Source: Undaria pinnatifida (lineage: Eukaryota > Sar > Phaeophyceae > Laminariales > Alariaceae). From it: a DNA stretch of 64,000 bases. Shown piece by piece: positions 21,283-33,339 of the stretch. How positions within the stretch are numbered: the stretch's first letter is position 1; each line of letters begins with the position of its first letter. The notes beneath the pieces are model-generated. The model made no database searches. It was not told the origin of the DNA and saw only the letters and a list, made by a program, of their open reading frames with translations. The position numbers and the translations under genes are program-made. The stretch spans positions 28,672,210 through 28,736,209 of the forward strand of contig JABAKD010000002.1 in the NCBI GenBank assembly GCA_012845835.1, given 5' to 3'.

Positions 21283-22500
21283 TCACTCCTGCTGTTCCCC
21301 CTCCATCCACTCCGCGAGCTCCACATATCTCCGGGTCGTCGCAATCGCCACGCACTTCTTCGCGTCCCACGGACACCCGTTCGCCCTCGCCAACCTCAGA
21401 ATTCTCAAGTGCCCCCCCCTAACCGCGCACTCGCACGTATCGACGTCCCACGGACAGCCATTCTCAATCGCCCATTTCAAAACCTCCAGTTCCCCCCCCA
21501 GCGCGGCGTAGCTGCAGGTGCGCTCGTTCCAAGGGCAGCCCTTTCCCTTCGCCCACACGAGCATGGGCAGGTGTCCCTTCAGCGCAGCGAAATTACAGGT
21601 TTCTTCGTCCCACGGGCACCCTTCCATCCTCGCCCACTGGAGCACCTCTAGATGCCCCCCCTCCGCGGCAGAGCTGCAGGTCCGCGCATCCCAAGGGCAC
21701 CCTTCCCCTCTCGCCCACTTCAACACGTCCAGATGTCCACCCCCCGCGGCAAGCATGCACGTCTCCTCATCCCACTGACATCCCTCCGCCCTCGCCCACT
21801 GCAGAACGCCCAGATGCCCTCCTTCCGCCGCGAACCTGCAGGTGTCCTCATTCAGCGGGCACCCGTGCTCTCTCGCCCACCTAAGGACCCCCAAGTGACC
21901 CCCAAACGCCGCCAGCCTACAGGTGTCCTTGTTCCAGCCGCACCCGCGGTCTCTCGACCACCGGAGGACGTTCAAACGCCCGCCCTCCGCGGCGTGCGTG
22001 CACAGGTTTGCGCTGAGATGACACCCTTCCGCCCACGCCCACTCGAGAACTTCAAGATTCCCTCCCCGCGCCGCAATCGCCGTCATCCGCGGTACGAAAC
22101 CCTGAGAAGTCCATCCACGCCCCCACTCCCTCGCAGCCACCTTTAATCCCTCAAGGTTTCCTGCCTGGGCGGCGAGGCAGAACACCCCCCCAGAGGGTGC
22201 AGCGGCTCGGTGGAACGTGTCGAGGCAGAGCACCCTCTCGAGCCTGGCCGGGGTGGTCGTGGCGGAGTGGACGCTGGTGGTTTTGGGTCGATGTTTGATC
22301 GATTCCCACGCGGTTTTCCAACCTTTGTTGACCCCGGCGAGGAAGAAATAGTCCGTGGAAGGGGCGAACGCTAGGATGTCTGATATCGTGTCGCTTTGGT
22401 TCTGGAGAGGATGCTGTCGAGGTTTGTGCTCTGGCGCGGGAGGTGTGACCATCGTGCTGTCGTGCATGGCCGAAGTCTGCAAGGCCGTAGACCCTTGCAT
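21283..22500 (-). CDS. F-box-like and ankyrin-type repeat protein, intronless
   Basis: A 405-residue open frame from ATG at 22500-22498 to the stop at 21285-21283, with no sign of introns. Residues about 35-66 (ISDILAFAPSTDYFFLAGVN ... GWKTAWE) resemble a degenerate F-box. From about residue 105 there are some eleven repeats of 26 residues with the pattern GGHLxVLxWARxxGCPWDex TC..AA, the short ankyrin-like units common in brown algal and other stramenopile proteins. Such proteins are thought to act as substrate adaptors for SCF ubiquitin ligases or as binding scaffolds; that role is inferred. The last unit (RYVELAEWMEGEQQE) lacks the GCPWD motif, which is usual for a terminal cap. The frame is open a little upstream of the ATG, through a C10 run, so a longer N-terminus cannot be excluded. 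Confidence 0.85.
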   Translation of the reverse strand: MQGSTALQTSAMHDSTMVTPPAPEHKPRQHPLQNQSDTISDILAFAPSTDYFFLAGVNKGWKTAWESIKHRPKTTSVHSATTTPARLERVLCLDTFHRAAAPSGGVFCLAAQAGNLEGLKVAAREWGRGWTSQGFVPRMTAIAARGGNLEVLEWAWAEGCHLSANLCTHAAEGGRLNVLRWSRDRGCGWNKDTCRLAAFGGHLGVLRWAREHGCPLNEDTCRFAAEGGHLGVLQWARAEGCQWDEETCMLAAGGGHLDVLKWARGEGCPWDARTCSSAAEGGHLEVLQWARMEGCPWDEETCNFAALKGHLPMLVWAKGKGCPWNERTCSYAALGGELEVLKWAIENGCPWDVDTCECAVRGGHLRILRLARANGCPWDAKKCVAIATTRRYVELAEWMEGEQQE

Positions 22501-22745
22501 CGCTGCAATGCTGGCACGGACCTCTACGACGGGGGGGGGGAGGGACGGAGGTGCCAGACGGAGGAGGAGGAGAAGGAGGAGGACGAGGTGGAGGAGGAGG
22601 AGGAGATGTCACGGTGGAGAGTGGGTGTTGGTGGCGTGGTTTTTGGTTTGCCGAGTCGGGAAAAAACATGGAGGTGCCGGGTATACAGTGTTAGATATGC
22701 GACATAAGCACTGAGCCATCGGTCACCCGCTGGCTGATAGCTCAC

Positions 22746-25620
22746 GCAATGGTGATGTTATATCTCAAATAAAAGCGCTATCTGGAGTCCTACTGGGTGC
22801 TTAGTCTGTACCAGTATGTATACAGTTGAACGACTACAGCTCGTTCACTAGATAAGGCACGTCTCTAACGAACGCAGAATCCGGGGTCTGTCTGGCCTGT
22901 ACCAGGCACAGAACAAGTCATTGTGATACGGTTTACACCGATACGGTACACGAATGAAGGGGTCGCTTGTGATGTGTATCATACAACTTCAACGAGCTTG
23001 CGGCGTGTTTATCTGGACACAGACCATGTTTTTGGTGGAGGTGGGCAGCACATCCGGCAAGTTATCGCAGTCCTCGGGTCGTACGAGTATCGACACTACC
23101 AACGAGCATCTTGCACATATGGCGTATGTACGTGGTATATCATGTGATACCCTGGCATGTGTTACACCACGGGCAAAGAACTTGGGAGGGCTTGCACTAT
23201 ACATACCACTGCCTGCTAGCCCTCTAACAGAAAGACACTCTGATTTCAAGTTGTTTGTCTTTTAAAACAGCGGTTTAAATTCTAGAGGGTTAACAGTGCC
23301 TATAAGCCTATATTCTACGTCGGTACCGACCAGTGCTCTTCATTCTACTAATGGATATACTAACATATAGCGGGAATGATCATACAACATTGCTTAAAGA
23401 TTGGCACTGTCCACAAGCTTTTACAGGTAGGTATCGACCACTCTTCTCCAATCTACTACATACCAGTATACAGAGGAAGAAAATCAAACGCAAGACAACT
23501 TCAAGAAAGCGCTGAATGAAAGCGACACGTAACAGAGTAGCACGAGGACAACAAGCAACTATTAATAGTTGCAGTACGGCTACTTTAATCAGCAGGCGAG
23601 CCGCCCCACGTACATAAACATACACGATGGTATCCTATAATTTCGCACCTACATCGCCGTACAGTCTTGGAGTACCAATGCGGAATGCCATGATTTGTGG
23701 CTTGTGGAAATCCGCCGCCTGTGACCTGACCACGCGAAGAAGAACGCAGGGCGAAACCGAGGGGCCAAGTACATGTCACAGTTCTGCAGCAACAATTCAT
23801 ATCATGGCATACCAGCTATACAGTACCAGCCGCCTCATGCTTCGCAACCATTTTGGTGTAACCCAGCAGCCTGGGTTGTTTTGTCTGGCGGAAATTACTG
23901 TTATATAGTCGCAATCTATTTGGACACTCTCCCCATCTGAATCCCCAGACAGAGTGCTCAATGGCATGGCGTGCCTGATGTGTACCAGTTATACCGTACG
24001 CGACAGCAATTGATAACTTGACAGCTGAGAATTTCAGCCTCGAACTTTAGATGAAAATAAAAAAAAATCAGGCTCGAGTTTTAGATGAACATTATAACAT
24101 GGCCTATATTGTACTGAACATAATGTAGGACACAGTGCCACCCCGCCTTACATCAAAAGTCTAGCCCGGCCCGAGACAAGATATTCCTAACTGGTGTCGC
24201 ATACCTGGTACGGTACAGTACAAGACACCTACCTACCGTTTGACAGTATAACACGCGATAAAAATACCCCTGAGACGGAACTTTGCAGATCATGTTCTCC
24301 AAAGCAGAGGGGGGGGGGGGCGACACAGTAGCAAAGAAACTGGTGGCATTGGTGCGCTCTGGTTGAGATGAGACGTTTCTCTAGACGCATACTGTATACC
24401 GTTCATGATCACAGCGTTGGACTCTCGCTGTTGTCGAGACAAACACCCTGGGAAATCGTCGTCGTGGGCGTGTTACCATACATGCTATACGGCGGTGTAA
24501 AAATTATATTGAACCTTTGGGAGCCCGGGCATAGCGACCAAAGACATGGCAGATGCGATGTTATCCACCGTCTCCGTCGGTGAGCAGCAGTACGCATGGA
24601 ATAATTCATGTTGCCTGTCTTGGTGTATTACCACAGGTCGGGCACGAAACGTATCATCACCAATAATATCAAACCAGCCCGTGTTGCTTCGAAGTGACCA
24701 ATGCCGTAAACATCTCGTGTATTGGTCAAATATTCCCTCTCAAATTCCAAAGGGGTTAACACAGTGGATACCCCGGTTTAAGAGCGCCCCGTGACAAGCC
24801 GAAACATGCGCTCTAAAATACAAGGCGCTCTTATCTGTAGCACGAAATATGTAGCCCTTAGAGTGGGGGGACATGCCGAGTTGGCCGCTCTTAACTCCCG
24901 AATGCCCTTAACTCGAGTGCTCTTGAATCGGGGCACCGACTGTAGCAAGAGGCAGGGATGCCGGCCAACCAGCTAGCTTGGACGTCTTCAGCTTGAGAAT
25001 AGACGTGTCTCACACCAACCACGCACGGTCTAGTAAACCACGTCGGAATTTATTGTTTTTTCATGTAAAATTCGGCCCGCCCTTTTATTCCTTTAGTGGC
25101 CGCGGCTCGGCGCCGGGAAGTTTTGCAATATTATTGCGGCGTGTTTTTTCATGTTTAAAGATGTTGGACGTGCACCCATGTTGACTGCTAACAAGGGCAT
25201 TGCACAACCTTCGGGTAAAGCCGAGATCCAGCAGACTTGACCGCCAGATCTATCCCGGATTGAGTGTGCTTTGGTTTGACGTGCACCATGTCACACGACC
25301 ACTGAGCGGGCTGAAAGTCAGCGCTGTGGCTACTAGCTCACTCAGTGGTTCTGGCGCATCTCTATAACATGGGAAGTTCCTCAGTCAGGTTGTAGGTGGA
25401 CAATCGAGTAACGGGTTTCCAAAACAAGCCCCATTTTTTGGCGACAGCTCCCGCACTATGGGCTGTAGCTTATACCTGGAGCCAAATTCGATGAAAATCA
25501 ATGAGCGGAAAAGCTGAAAAGTGGGAATGCTGAAACCTATGTGCGACAAAAACGATAAACTGATGTATTATTTCCAAAAATGTCACATTTATCCCCTCGA
25601 AATAATGTATAGTTTCCAGG
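22746..25620. other. Stretch without recognised genes
   Basis: Only a TACCTGGTA motif (24202-24210), a G11 run near 24310 and a short A run near 24058 stand out. ORFs are short and unsupported on both strands. Confidence 0.45.
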
Positions 25621-25805
25621 CACATATCGAGCTGCCCCCCCCCCCCCCCCCCCGCCCCAACCCCCCCCCCCCCCCCCCCCCCCCCCCGCCCCCAATAATA
25701 TTTATCCCCTCGAAAGGATTTATAGCTTACATGCACAAATTGCCCCTTCCCCCCCCCCCCCCCCCCCCGCCCCCCTCCAAACCCGCTCGCTTTTGATCAA
25801 AACCA
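25575..25805. repeat. Minisatellite with long poly-C runs
   Basis: Units of the form ATTTATCCCCTCGAAAGGAT then TTATAGTTTCCACGCACAAA and a poly-C block. Uninterrupted C runs are 19 (25635-25653), 27 (25661-25687) and 20 bases (25749-25768). Related units with shorter C runs lie at 33320-33400 and 34180-34280. Confidence 0.8.
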
Positions 25806-25904
25806 GGCCCCCCCTTTCCCTTCACAGCTTTCAGATTTTGTCCCCCTCAGAAACGGGTTTTATAGTTTCCGCGCACAGACTGACTAAAATCATCCTGTTG
25901 ACCC

Positions 25905-26060
25905 TTATAGCTACACTGTAGCTGTAAGGGGAGTCGCCGACCTATATCCTTAATGAGGACACACAACTCGTAATGCGCGCGATCGGAGTATCACACACAG
26001 CTTGCAAAGATGAGTTTCGACGAAATCTTCGATCTCACAGCTGGAGTGTATTTTAATTTT
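25905..26060 (+). mobile_element. SINE-like family B, copy 3
   Basis: Full-length copy. It begins TAGCTACACTGTAGCTGTAA GGGGAGTCGCC and runs through GCGCGATCGGAGTATCACAC, GATGAGTTTCGACGAAATCT and CACAGCTGGAGTGTATTTTA, then a TTTTTATAATAAAAA tail. The upstream 100 bp (CAGATTTTGTCCCCCTC ...) is also shared with 34380-34470. Confidence 0.7.
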
Positions 26061-26069
26061 TATAATAAA

Positions 26070-27640
26070 AACGAAGGCACGTACCGGGGGGGAGAAGGGA
26101 AGATACGTGTGGCTACGGCTTGCCGATGATATAGCTGAGGGTAAAAACGTGACAACATTTTACGAGCTGGAAAATAAAAAGTAACGAATGAATAGATAAA
26201 ATGAGCAAATACATAAATAAATAAACGACCACTCACAGAAAAAAAAAAAAGGAGAAGAGAGCGCAGACTCTGAGTCGACTCTGTATAGGCAAAAGTGTGT
26301 TTTCGCCAACCGCAGGGCACCCGGCGTGCTTTTATTTACTTGGCCTCAGCATGTACCTGTTTTTTTACTCCATGGAGAACAGGTGTACCTGTTTTTGGTT
26401 ATTGCCCATCGATATGCACATACCCCTTTAATATTAACAGCAGCAGGAAGAGGGAAGATCCCTTTCGTCGCATGGACTTCGTTCAAGTTTCCGTCCGTCG
26501 AAGAGGTCTAATTTGACCCACGGTTTCTTGGGCTGCAAAATTGTTCCACGCTACTGTACCGCTAGTTCGAAGTGTGTATTCGTATGATATAGCGCGTCCC
26601 CAAACACGTAGCTAAATTTGGAGTGAAAAGGGTGAACCCCATGAGAACTGCAGCAGCGTTTTTGTGGACACCATGCCTGTAATTACAGTAGACTATATAT
26701 AGTAATGTGAGGTGATTTTCCCAGCAGTGGCAGACAGGTTGAGGGAACTCAACCCCACACTTTCCTCTTGCCAAAAATCAGGAATTATCCCAATCTACAT
26801 AAAAAAACTTGATCAAAAAAGTACCGGGGATAATACCTATACCACAGATACACTACAAAACAGTTTGAAACAAGGGGAAAGGGAAACAATGTCCTATCAG
26901 CCCGGGGGGGGGGGGGAGGGAGGGCGTTCTCTTTCGAGAGGGAGCACGTATCCCTTTCGAGACGGAACAAGCATCGTTCCTACGCCTAATAATAGCGATC
27001 CCTCCCACGTTTGGGCGCTCAGCACGTCTCTTTCACATACACTACATTAAAAATATATATTTTGTTTTCCTTCCTGTTTGCCCGTCTGCGGCCACCATCT
27101 ACATCGGCCGTGGACGGGGGGCTACTTTGGGACCTCCGTCGGTTCGGGTCAGAGGACCTCTCTGCCACTGCTGCAAAATGGGTGTACTGTTATTCGAAGG
27201 GCTACTTCCCGAGAGAACGTGGGTGTTGGCAGGCAGTGTAATGCGAGTCTTACTCCACTCAACACTGTCGTACGCGTGCGTCATAAATGATAGGTGGTGC
27301 TGTGGCTCGACCGAGCGACCCGCGATAACTTGCTATTAATAACACAAAGTTCACTTGCTTCAGTGTGCGGATTGGCTTGCAACCCCGGGGGGGGTGTCGC
27401 AAGTTGAACAGGGAGAACACAGACGGACGTTCCTACGTGCGTGCGAGCTGCCAGTATCACTATTATTACTCGCATAGCCACCGGGCAAAAAAGGATTACA
27501 TATCAATTTTATACATGGAAGAACAAGCGACCCGAGGGAATATAACCGGGCATTGCCAAGCAACACAGACCAACCAAAACGAGGTTATATCTAGCATCAT
27601 AGTTCTAAAAGGTCTCCCTTCGGGATGGATGTGGTCCGCT
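26070..27640. other. Stretch without recognised genes
   Basis: AT-rich to mixed sequence with short homopolymers (G14 near 26905). No splice-supported exon or shared repeat was found. Confidence 0.4.
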
Positions 27641-27644
27641 TGAA

Positions 27645-27870
27645 ATCCCGGGTGCGTCGCATGTAGAAACGGGGGGGAGCGGTGTACTCAGTTTGTGCAT
27701 GGCCGTAGTCGTATGACCATACACCCTCGCATCCCTACTATGCCGGGACGGAGCACGTCGGGTTTTCACCAACCAGACAGACATTGCTTGCACCAAGCGC
27801 GAAGCGCCGTGCGGTGTTCGGCGAGTCGCATTAAGGGTGAACTGCACACTTCCAAGAACCTCTCGTAAGA
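27645..27870 (-). repeat. Dispersed repeat family with conserved frame, copy 3
   Basis: Reverse-strand match to 2269-2490. The minus reading gives FTLNATRRTPHGASRLVQAM, then WLVKTRRAPSRHSRDARVYG and TTTAMHKLSTPL, ending in a G-run on the plus strand. The frame is intact over about 75 codons. Confidence 0.55.
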
Positions 27871-27899
27871 CGGACTTCGGCACCTTGTGCCTACTTTCT

Positions 27900-29314
27900 T
27901 GCTTGTAAATGACAGCGTCAATGAGTTACTTTGCCTTCTGATTCGGCCACTCCAGAGACAGCAATGGATATCACTATGTAAATGCCTCGTGGGTGCACGT
28001 ACAGGGGGGGGGTGGACTAATGATATCAAAGAAAAAAAATAGCCTCTCCCGGCAAGTGAACCCGGCAAGTATCACCGGCCACCGCGCACGAGTTACAGCT
28101 TGGTCTATATTATTTAGTTTGTGTATAGTGTATGCATATGATATGATATATAGCACTCTCTTCTCCGACTTCTTCTGTTTACCGTTTCTAACAGCGCAGC
28201 GTTCAATCGCAAGGTATCAATATAACTATACACAGCAGTACTGTATCATACATACTACATGCAATGTCCTCCTACCTTCTCCACGTCTACTACTAATACC
28301 GCTGCTAAAGGAACTAGGTTGTACCTGGTATATATATAAATTCTGCTCGGTCCTATAATATGATACCTACCTGGTACTTGGTGTTATACCTACCTGGTAC
28401 TTGGTGTTAACAATGCGCTGACTTTCTGTTGGTTGGGAAACTCTGTCCGCGGGGAGTCGAGGCCGTAAACAGAGCAGCATCAGCAATCAGAAAACATATC
28501 ATATAACATAACATCACATCATATCACATCATAGAACGACAATCAGAAAAATATTTGCTCAAGATACAATTGGCAAAAGCAGAACAGCAGCAGCACAGCA
28601 TCAGCAGTAGTAAGTAGCAGTAGTACGCGACACTTGACAATAAACTCTGGGTCCCTACGAGACTCCTCCACAAAAACACGAAAATATAATAAAAGCCAGG
28701 CTGAGATTAACGCGCAGGCAACTAAGAAATCAATTGGCCGTTACACTGAAGTTAGCGTACAATGCTCCCTCTCCCAAATAGGAAACCCAGCCTGCCAAAA
28801 CTTCCGTTCATTTTATCATTAACAGGCGCCCTGTACTGTATAACCCAACTTTTACTGCGTTTTATTACGATGGTGGAATCTCCTGGCAGCTCTCCTCCCA
28901 CGGAATCCCGCAGCTTCCCGTGGATATATCATGGAAAACCCACAAACTCTACTACTGGCGTGTGTCGCGACTCGAGCACAATACACATCTCCACACCTCC
29001 ACCCGTTGATTTATACGTAGTGTCAACCCGGGGCCAGCATCGCTGCACATCCGACTCGCGGCATATACACCAAGGCATCCGGAGGCATCCCACGGCATCC
29101 GCGACCACATACAGAATACGGACCCTCTGATAAGAAGTCGACATACCCATACTGGTATTAATAGTGGTTTCGGCCTATTAATAGATTTCTTACTTGAGAA
29201 AAGCGGTGTGTTACACCAACTTCATTCCGTATAACAGCGGTCGATCTTAGCCGATTTATTTAGGCTAACTTTCTTGAGGGGATCTTTCTTATGGGCGTGC
29301 CGTTTTTTTTTTTT
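27900..29314. other. Stretch with short tandem repeats only
   Basis: Contains a perfect 23-bp duplication (TACCTACCTGGTACTTGGTG TTA near 28365 and 28388), an ATCAC/ATATC microsatellite (28495-28535) and the CTCTCCCAAATAGGAAACCCAG segment shared with 19210. No gene found. Confidence 0.45.
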
Positions 29315-29655
29315 TTGCTCATTCCATTTATTGTTGTCAGTTGTATCTTCGCACCTCTTTCTTCTCTTTCTCCCTCCCTAGACGTAACTCAGATACGGGG
29401 TGACTAAGCAGGCTCTTCTTCCCCCTTCCCACTACGGCTACGCGCCTTCGTTGTTTATCGCAAGAAGGATCCAGACTGTCTTCCCTCATTGACCCGCGTG
29501 GAATTGTGCTTACCCACGCTGTGAAGCGCTCTCGGCAGTTGGTGTCTCTACAAACAAAATCTCCATGCCGAAATTCGAACCCCTGACTCCAACGTTGTTA
29601 GTATTATTCGAGGTTAACCACTAGAAGACCACCGGGGTGACCGGCCGACGTTAAA
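29315..29655 (-). mobile_element. tRNA-derived SINE, copy 3 (second subfamily)
   Basis: Minus-strand head from about 29655: GGCCGGTCACCCCGGTGGTC with A-box-like GGTCTTCTAGTGGTTAACC and B-box-like AGGGGTTCGAATTTCGG. It shares the first 20 bases and overall layout with copies 1 and 2 but has a different tRNA-like middle and body. The body ends in a poly-T run on the plus strand (29304-29317), that is a poly-A tail. Confidence 0.7.
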
Positions 29656-30284
29656 AGTGTATATTTCCTGAGCTGATACGTAGCACCTATGAATAGTACC
29701 TGGTACTAGTTAGTGTTAATAGTTGTTGTTATGATATGTCCGCGAACAATATATATATATATCCTGAACTGATATACAGCTACACGACGAGCACTTACTT
29801 CTTCTTGTTGTTGTTGTTTTTGCTGTTGTTGTTGTCATAATCTAGTCCGCGTGGTCGTGAGACACGCCCCATTAATTATTGAGTGGAAGAAAATAGTAAG
29901 CCAGACAGAGAACCAGGCGAGCATCAACGTGGCATGCCGGTGTGTGCCTCATCACGAGAATAACCGATACTATTCCGGGCGGATAACCTTTTAATAATAC
30001 ATATGTATAAGAAAAGTTTAAAAGGCCGTCGGGTGATTTTCCTCGAAACGAAAGGGACAGGATGACAGGATACGCCGGCTAGGGCTGGATAGCGAACACA
30101 ATTGGGTTAAATTGACACACACAATATGTAACGAAATCCGCGGGTGTGGTGAACTTCGTTAATCTTTATGTTTCCCCATCCGCCGGAGAAGGATAAAACG
30201 AAAAAAGAAAAAAGACAGGATAGGTGCTGCGGCACGAACGGAGTCGAGTATATTGCGACCGACTGCAGGTGCATGAGTCCTTTT

Positions 30285-30440
30285 TCTTTTGCTCATCCCA
30301 TGTATCAATATCTACATTTGTCTATCTCCGCACTTTTTGTTTGTCCGTCTGCCTCTCTAGGCATAACTCAGATCCGGGGTCACTAAGCAGCCCCCCCCCC
30401 CCCTCCCCAGCGCCTTCTTTTTTATCCCGAGAAGACTTCA
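30285..30440 (-). mobile_element. SINE fragment (body only)
   Basis: Matches 29318-29470 of copy 3: GCTCATYCCATNTAT at the left, then CTAGRCRTAACTCAGATMCG GGGTSACTAAGCAG. The tRNA-like head is missing, as in a 5'-truncated retroposed copy. Confidence 0.6.
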
Positions 30441-30662
30441 GCCCTTTAACATAGTGTGTGTTTCGTCTCCACATTAAACCGCTCTTTCTACCCAACGACA
30501 TCAGTACACCCAGTGTATACGACCGACAACACTATACGAGAAGTACATAAATGCCTGGTCCCTGGTATTTTATTTGATTTTATATCACTGCTGTGCGGGC
30601 AATCTGAAAACAAGCCCTCTGAGTTAATTGACAATGCGTCGACGCAGCGATGCACATTATTT

Positions 30663-30770
30663 AGCTTCCCCGCGGCATCCCTACGTGCCATGGGATGCCA
30701 TGTGGGATGCCGCGACATGCCGCGGCATGCCACGGCATGTAACACGGGATGACATGTCATGTCGCAGATC
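30663..30770. repeat. Palindromic GGCATGCC-type minisatellite, locus 1
   Basis: About ten imperfect copies of a self-complementary decamer (CGCGGCATGCCGCG, CATGGGATGCC, GGGATGACATGTCATGTC). The same motif forms 29066-29105 and 36040-36700. Confidence 0.7.
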
Positions 30771-30799
30771 GCTGAGGTGTTCGGCGCCCTCTTCCCATA

Positions 30800-32300
30800 C
30801 CGAGTAATACCATTCATTGTCTTCCGTAACTTAATGTTTGACACAGGGAAGGGGGAAGGGCAGTTAGTAGCCACGGGCACTATAGTGTTTTATCCCTAAG
30901 AATGGCTTGAAGGCAAGGGCCACGCCACACTACACTGATGCACTTTATTCGTCTATTATTTCGAGGACATCTGTTTCTTGTGCGGCAGCCACATAGTGGC
31001 GGAAGAAACACGCCTCGCTATAATAGTAACAATAGTAACGCCATACCCTCCCTATGAAAACATTCCCGGACTGGTATCCTAACCCTGGTATAGCGCTTAC
31101 ACCCGGGGAAAATTGTTTCGTACAAGTTAAATATCACTTACACGCAGGCTCTGTTGTGCTTAGATCTCGACAAGAGACGCCTGTATTTTGGTAATTATAG
31201 CCAGGGCGTTGGCCGGGTCATTCTTGTCATGCATGGCATGGTGAGTGAGAGGAGTGCAGAGTCCGCAACCCCAACCCTGCTCGTACGCATGGATTTCATG
31301 CAGTCGCGTGCCTGACAGCTCGCTCGTCTCTCAATGCAAAGCGCAGATAAGCTACAGTGTTGTAAGTTCCACTCAGAGCGTCCGGGTTAGGGTAAGGGCT
31401 ACGGCAAACCCTTAGCCTTAGGGCTGTACTCCGGTGTCTGTGTTGATACTCTCCATATACCCTTGCATGCCAGAACAACGACATGGATCAGCGATCGGCG
31501 CGCTTCAGAACAATGTCCACATCCATTTATTCTTACGGCAAGACAGCTGCAGGGGCTATATTCCGGCACATACCCACAGACGGATTAAACTCCATCTTTC
31601 TTCGGACTATTTTTTTACCCTCGGCTTCGAATGTCTCCTTTGCTCCGACTCGCGACAGGGGTCATTTCGGTGGATCTACTTTTCTTTCGTGCACTTATTT
31701 TATTCTTGAAATAGACTTTCTCCTTTCGAAAGCAACATATTCAAGTAAAGAAAAGAAATACCTCAGAATATTCCTCGCGCTAAACTAGTAGCAGGTACGC
31801 ACCACCGAAAACGTTTCCTGAGGGTGGTTTAAGGTCCAACTACTTGGTGTGCTTGTCAGAAAGCCGGGCACGTGAGCCACCTCTTACTCTCGAGAATTCG
31901 AACCGTGCAGGTCGTGTGTGTGCGCAGGGCTGGAGTGGGCGCCCTATCTGGCCGAGTGACGACGGAACCATGGTTTGGTGTACGGCAACTGCATGCACCA
32001 GCTACCGTCCGCCAGGAAAAGGGTACACCATAGGGCGCGGCAATCTAGCGACAGGTGTATAATATGTATCTTGTGTTACCACATGGATGCACATGCAAGT
32101 ACGACCTTGGCGATAGTGTTCGTGGTATTAGCCCGATGCGCTGGGCTATTCCATTGGCACCGAAACCTATCTGGCCGGTGTCTTTGTTTTCTATTAATGA
32201 ACCATTGTATTCTCCGGGCCTAACATTCAATACGTCGTCGTTGTTAGGTGGGGAAAAACTCCTGAAGTTGGACGCGTCCGCGGAGGCATAGAAGAGGGTC
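30800..32300. other. Stretch without recognised genes
   Basis: No splice-consistent exon was found. An open frame at 32055-32291 (plus) and an overlapping one on the minus strand lack family or start support. Confidence 0.4.
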
Positions 32301-32312
32301 TGCCCGAAAGAG

Positions 32313-32627
32313 TTGGCCCAGGAGGCACAGGAGGAGCGAACGGACGACGACGGTGAGGATGGAAAGGACAACGATGAGAAGGAAGAGGAGATCAAAGAAG
32401 GAGGTGACGAGGGCGAAGACGAGGATGGGTCGGACTACGAGCTGAAGAATGAGTCGGACGAGCAGAAGGATGATTCGGACGAACAGGAAGACGATTCGGA
32501 TGACAAGCAGGAGGATTTTTCGGAGGGCGACGAAGAGGATGAGGAATCGGAGGGCACCTGGATCAACTTCGACATTGTTTTACCAACGCTTGACGACTCA
32601 ATGGCACTCGCGTTTTCGATGCGGTAA
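32313..32627 (+). CDS. Low-confidence acidic open frame
   Basis: About 105 codons, dominated by Asp/Glu with Ser and Lys (DSDEQEDDSDDKQEDFSEGD), then a less biased end (TWINFDIVLPTLDDSMALAF) and a TAA stop. There is no ATG at the start, so it would have to be an exon; a CCCAG just before GAGGCACAG could be its acceptor. Acidic tails of this kind occur in nuclear proteins, but the three-base GAN periodicity alone can keep a frame open. Confidence 0.25.
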   Translation: MAQEAQEERTDDDGEDGKDNDEKEEEIKEGGDEGEDEDGSDYELKNESDEQKDDSDEQEDDSDDKQEDFSEGDEEDEESEGTWINFDIVLPTLDDSMALAFSMR

Positions 32628-33339
32628 AGGAGTAATGAACCTTGGTTGCGACGTTGCGATTGATTCTTCTTCGTAAATATGCAGACGAGTAGTTCAGACA
32701 AGTACACTGACCAAGTAACGAGTGTCAGAACTGTCCGAAAAACACCTTGGAATAGGTTGATGACACTTGCAGTAAGTATCAAGCAAGAGCACATTATATC
32801 CAAGTTTTGAGTAATCCGATTTTGTAGCTGAACGACAAGTCGAAGTACTATATGTTACTTCCATCGCGGGGTCGTATTGAGGATATTTACCTTGCTACTA
32901 GTACAAAGGAGTACCATATAGTCCACTGTAACCTTCGATTGCGCTGTCGTTAACATATCATACGTAGTCATCTGGTATACGTAGCTCGTACCTAGCAGGG
33001 CGCAGCAGCATGACGTACTGTTATACACGACTGGTAAACTCGAGTTAGTACGTGGACATTTTCAGACAGTATCGGATCGGTTCGTTCAGGATATACCAGG
33101 TATATGAATAGGAAATAGTAGATACAAGGAGAAGATGTGGGGAATGGAAATGGGCAAATGGTTGGCGGAAGATACCACTGCATTGTGGTGCGATCATTCG
33201 ATTTGATATTAGGTACTACTGCTGCTTTTTGGAAGGATATTCGATTCACATCGGAAAGGCATCTACGCTGTATTGCGGGTGATATAAAGGGGTGTCTTCT
33301 TGCTGCAACCGTCAGATTCGTCCCCTTTGAGGGTTTATA

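Noticed and set aside
29565-29655. Functional tRNA gene
   Set aside because: A and B boxes are present, but the acceptor stem does not pair and the head is attached to a SINE body found elsewhere.
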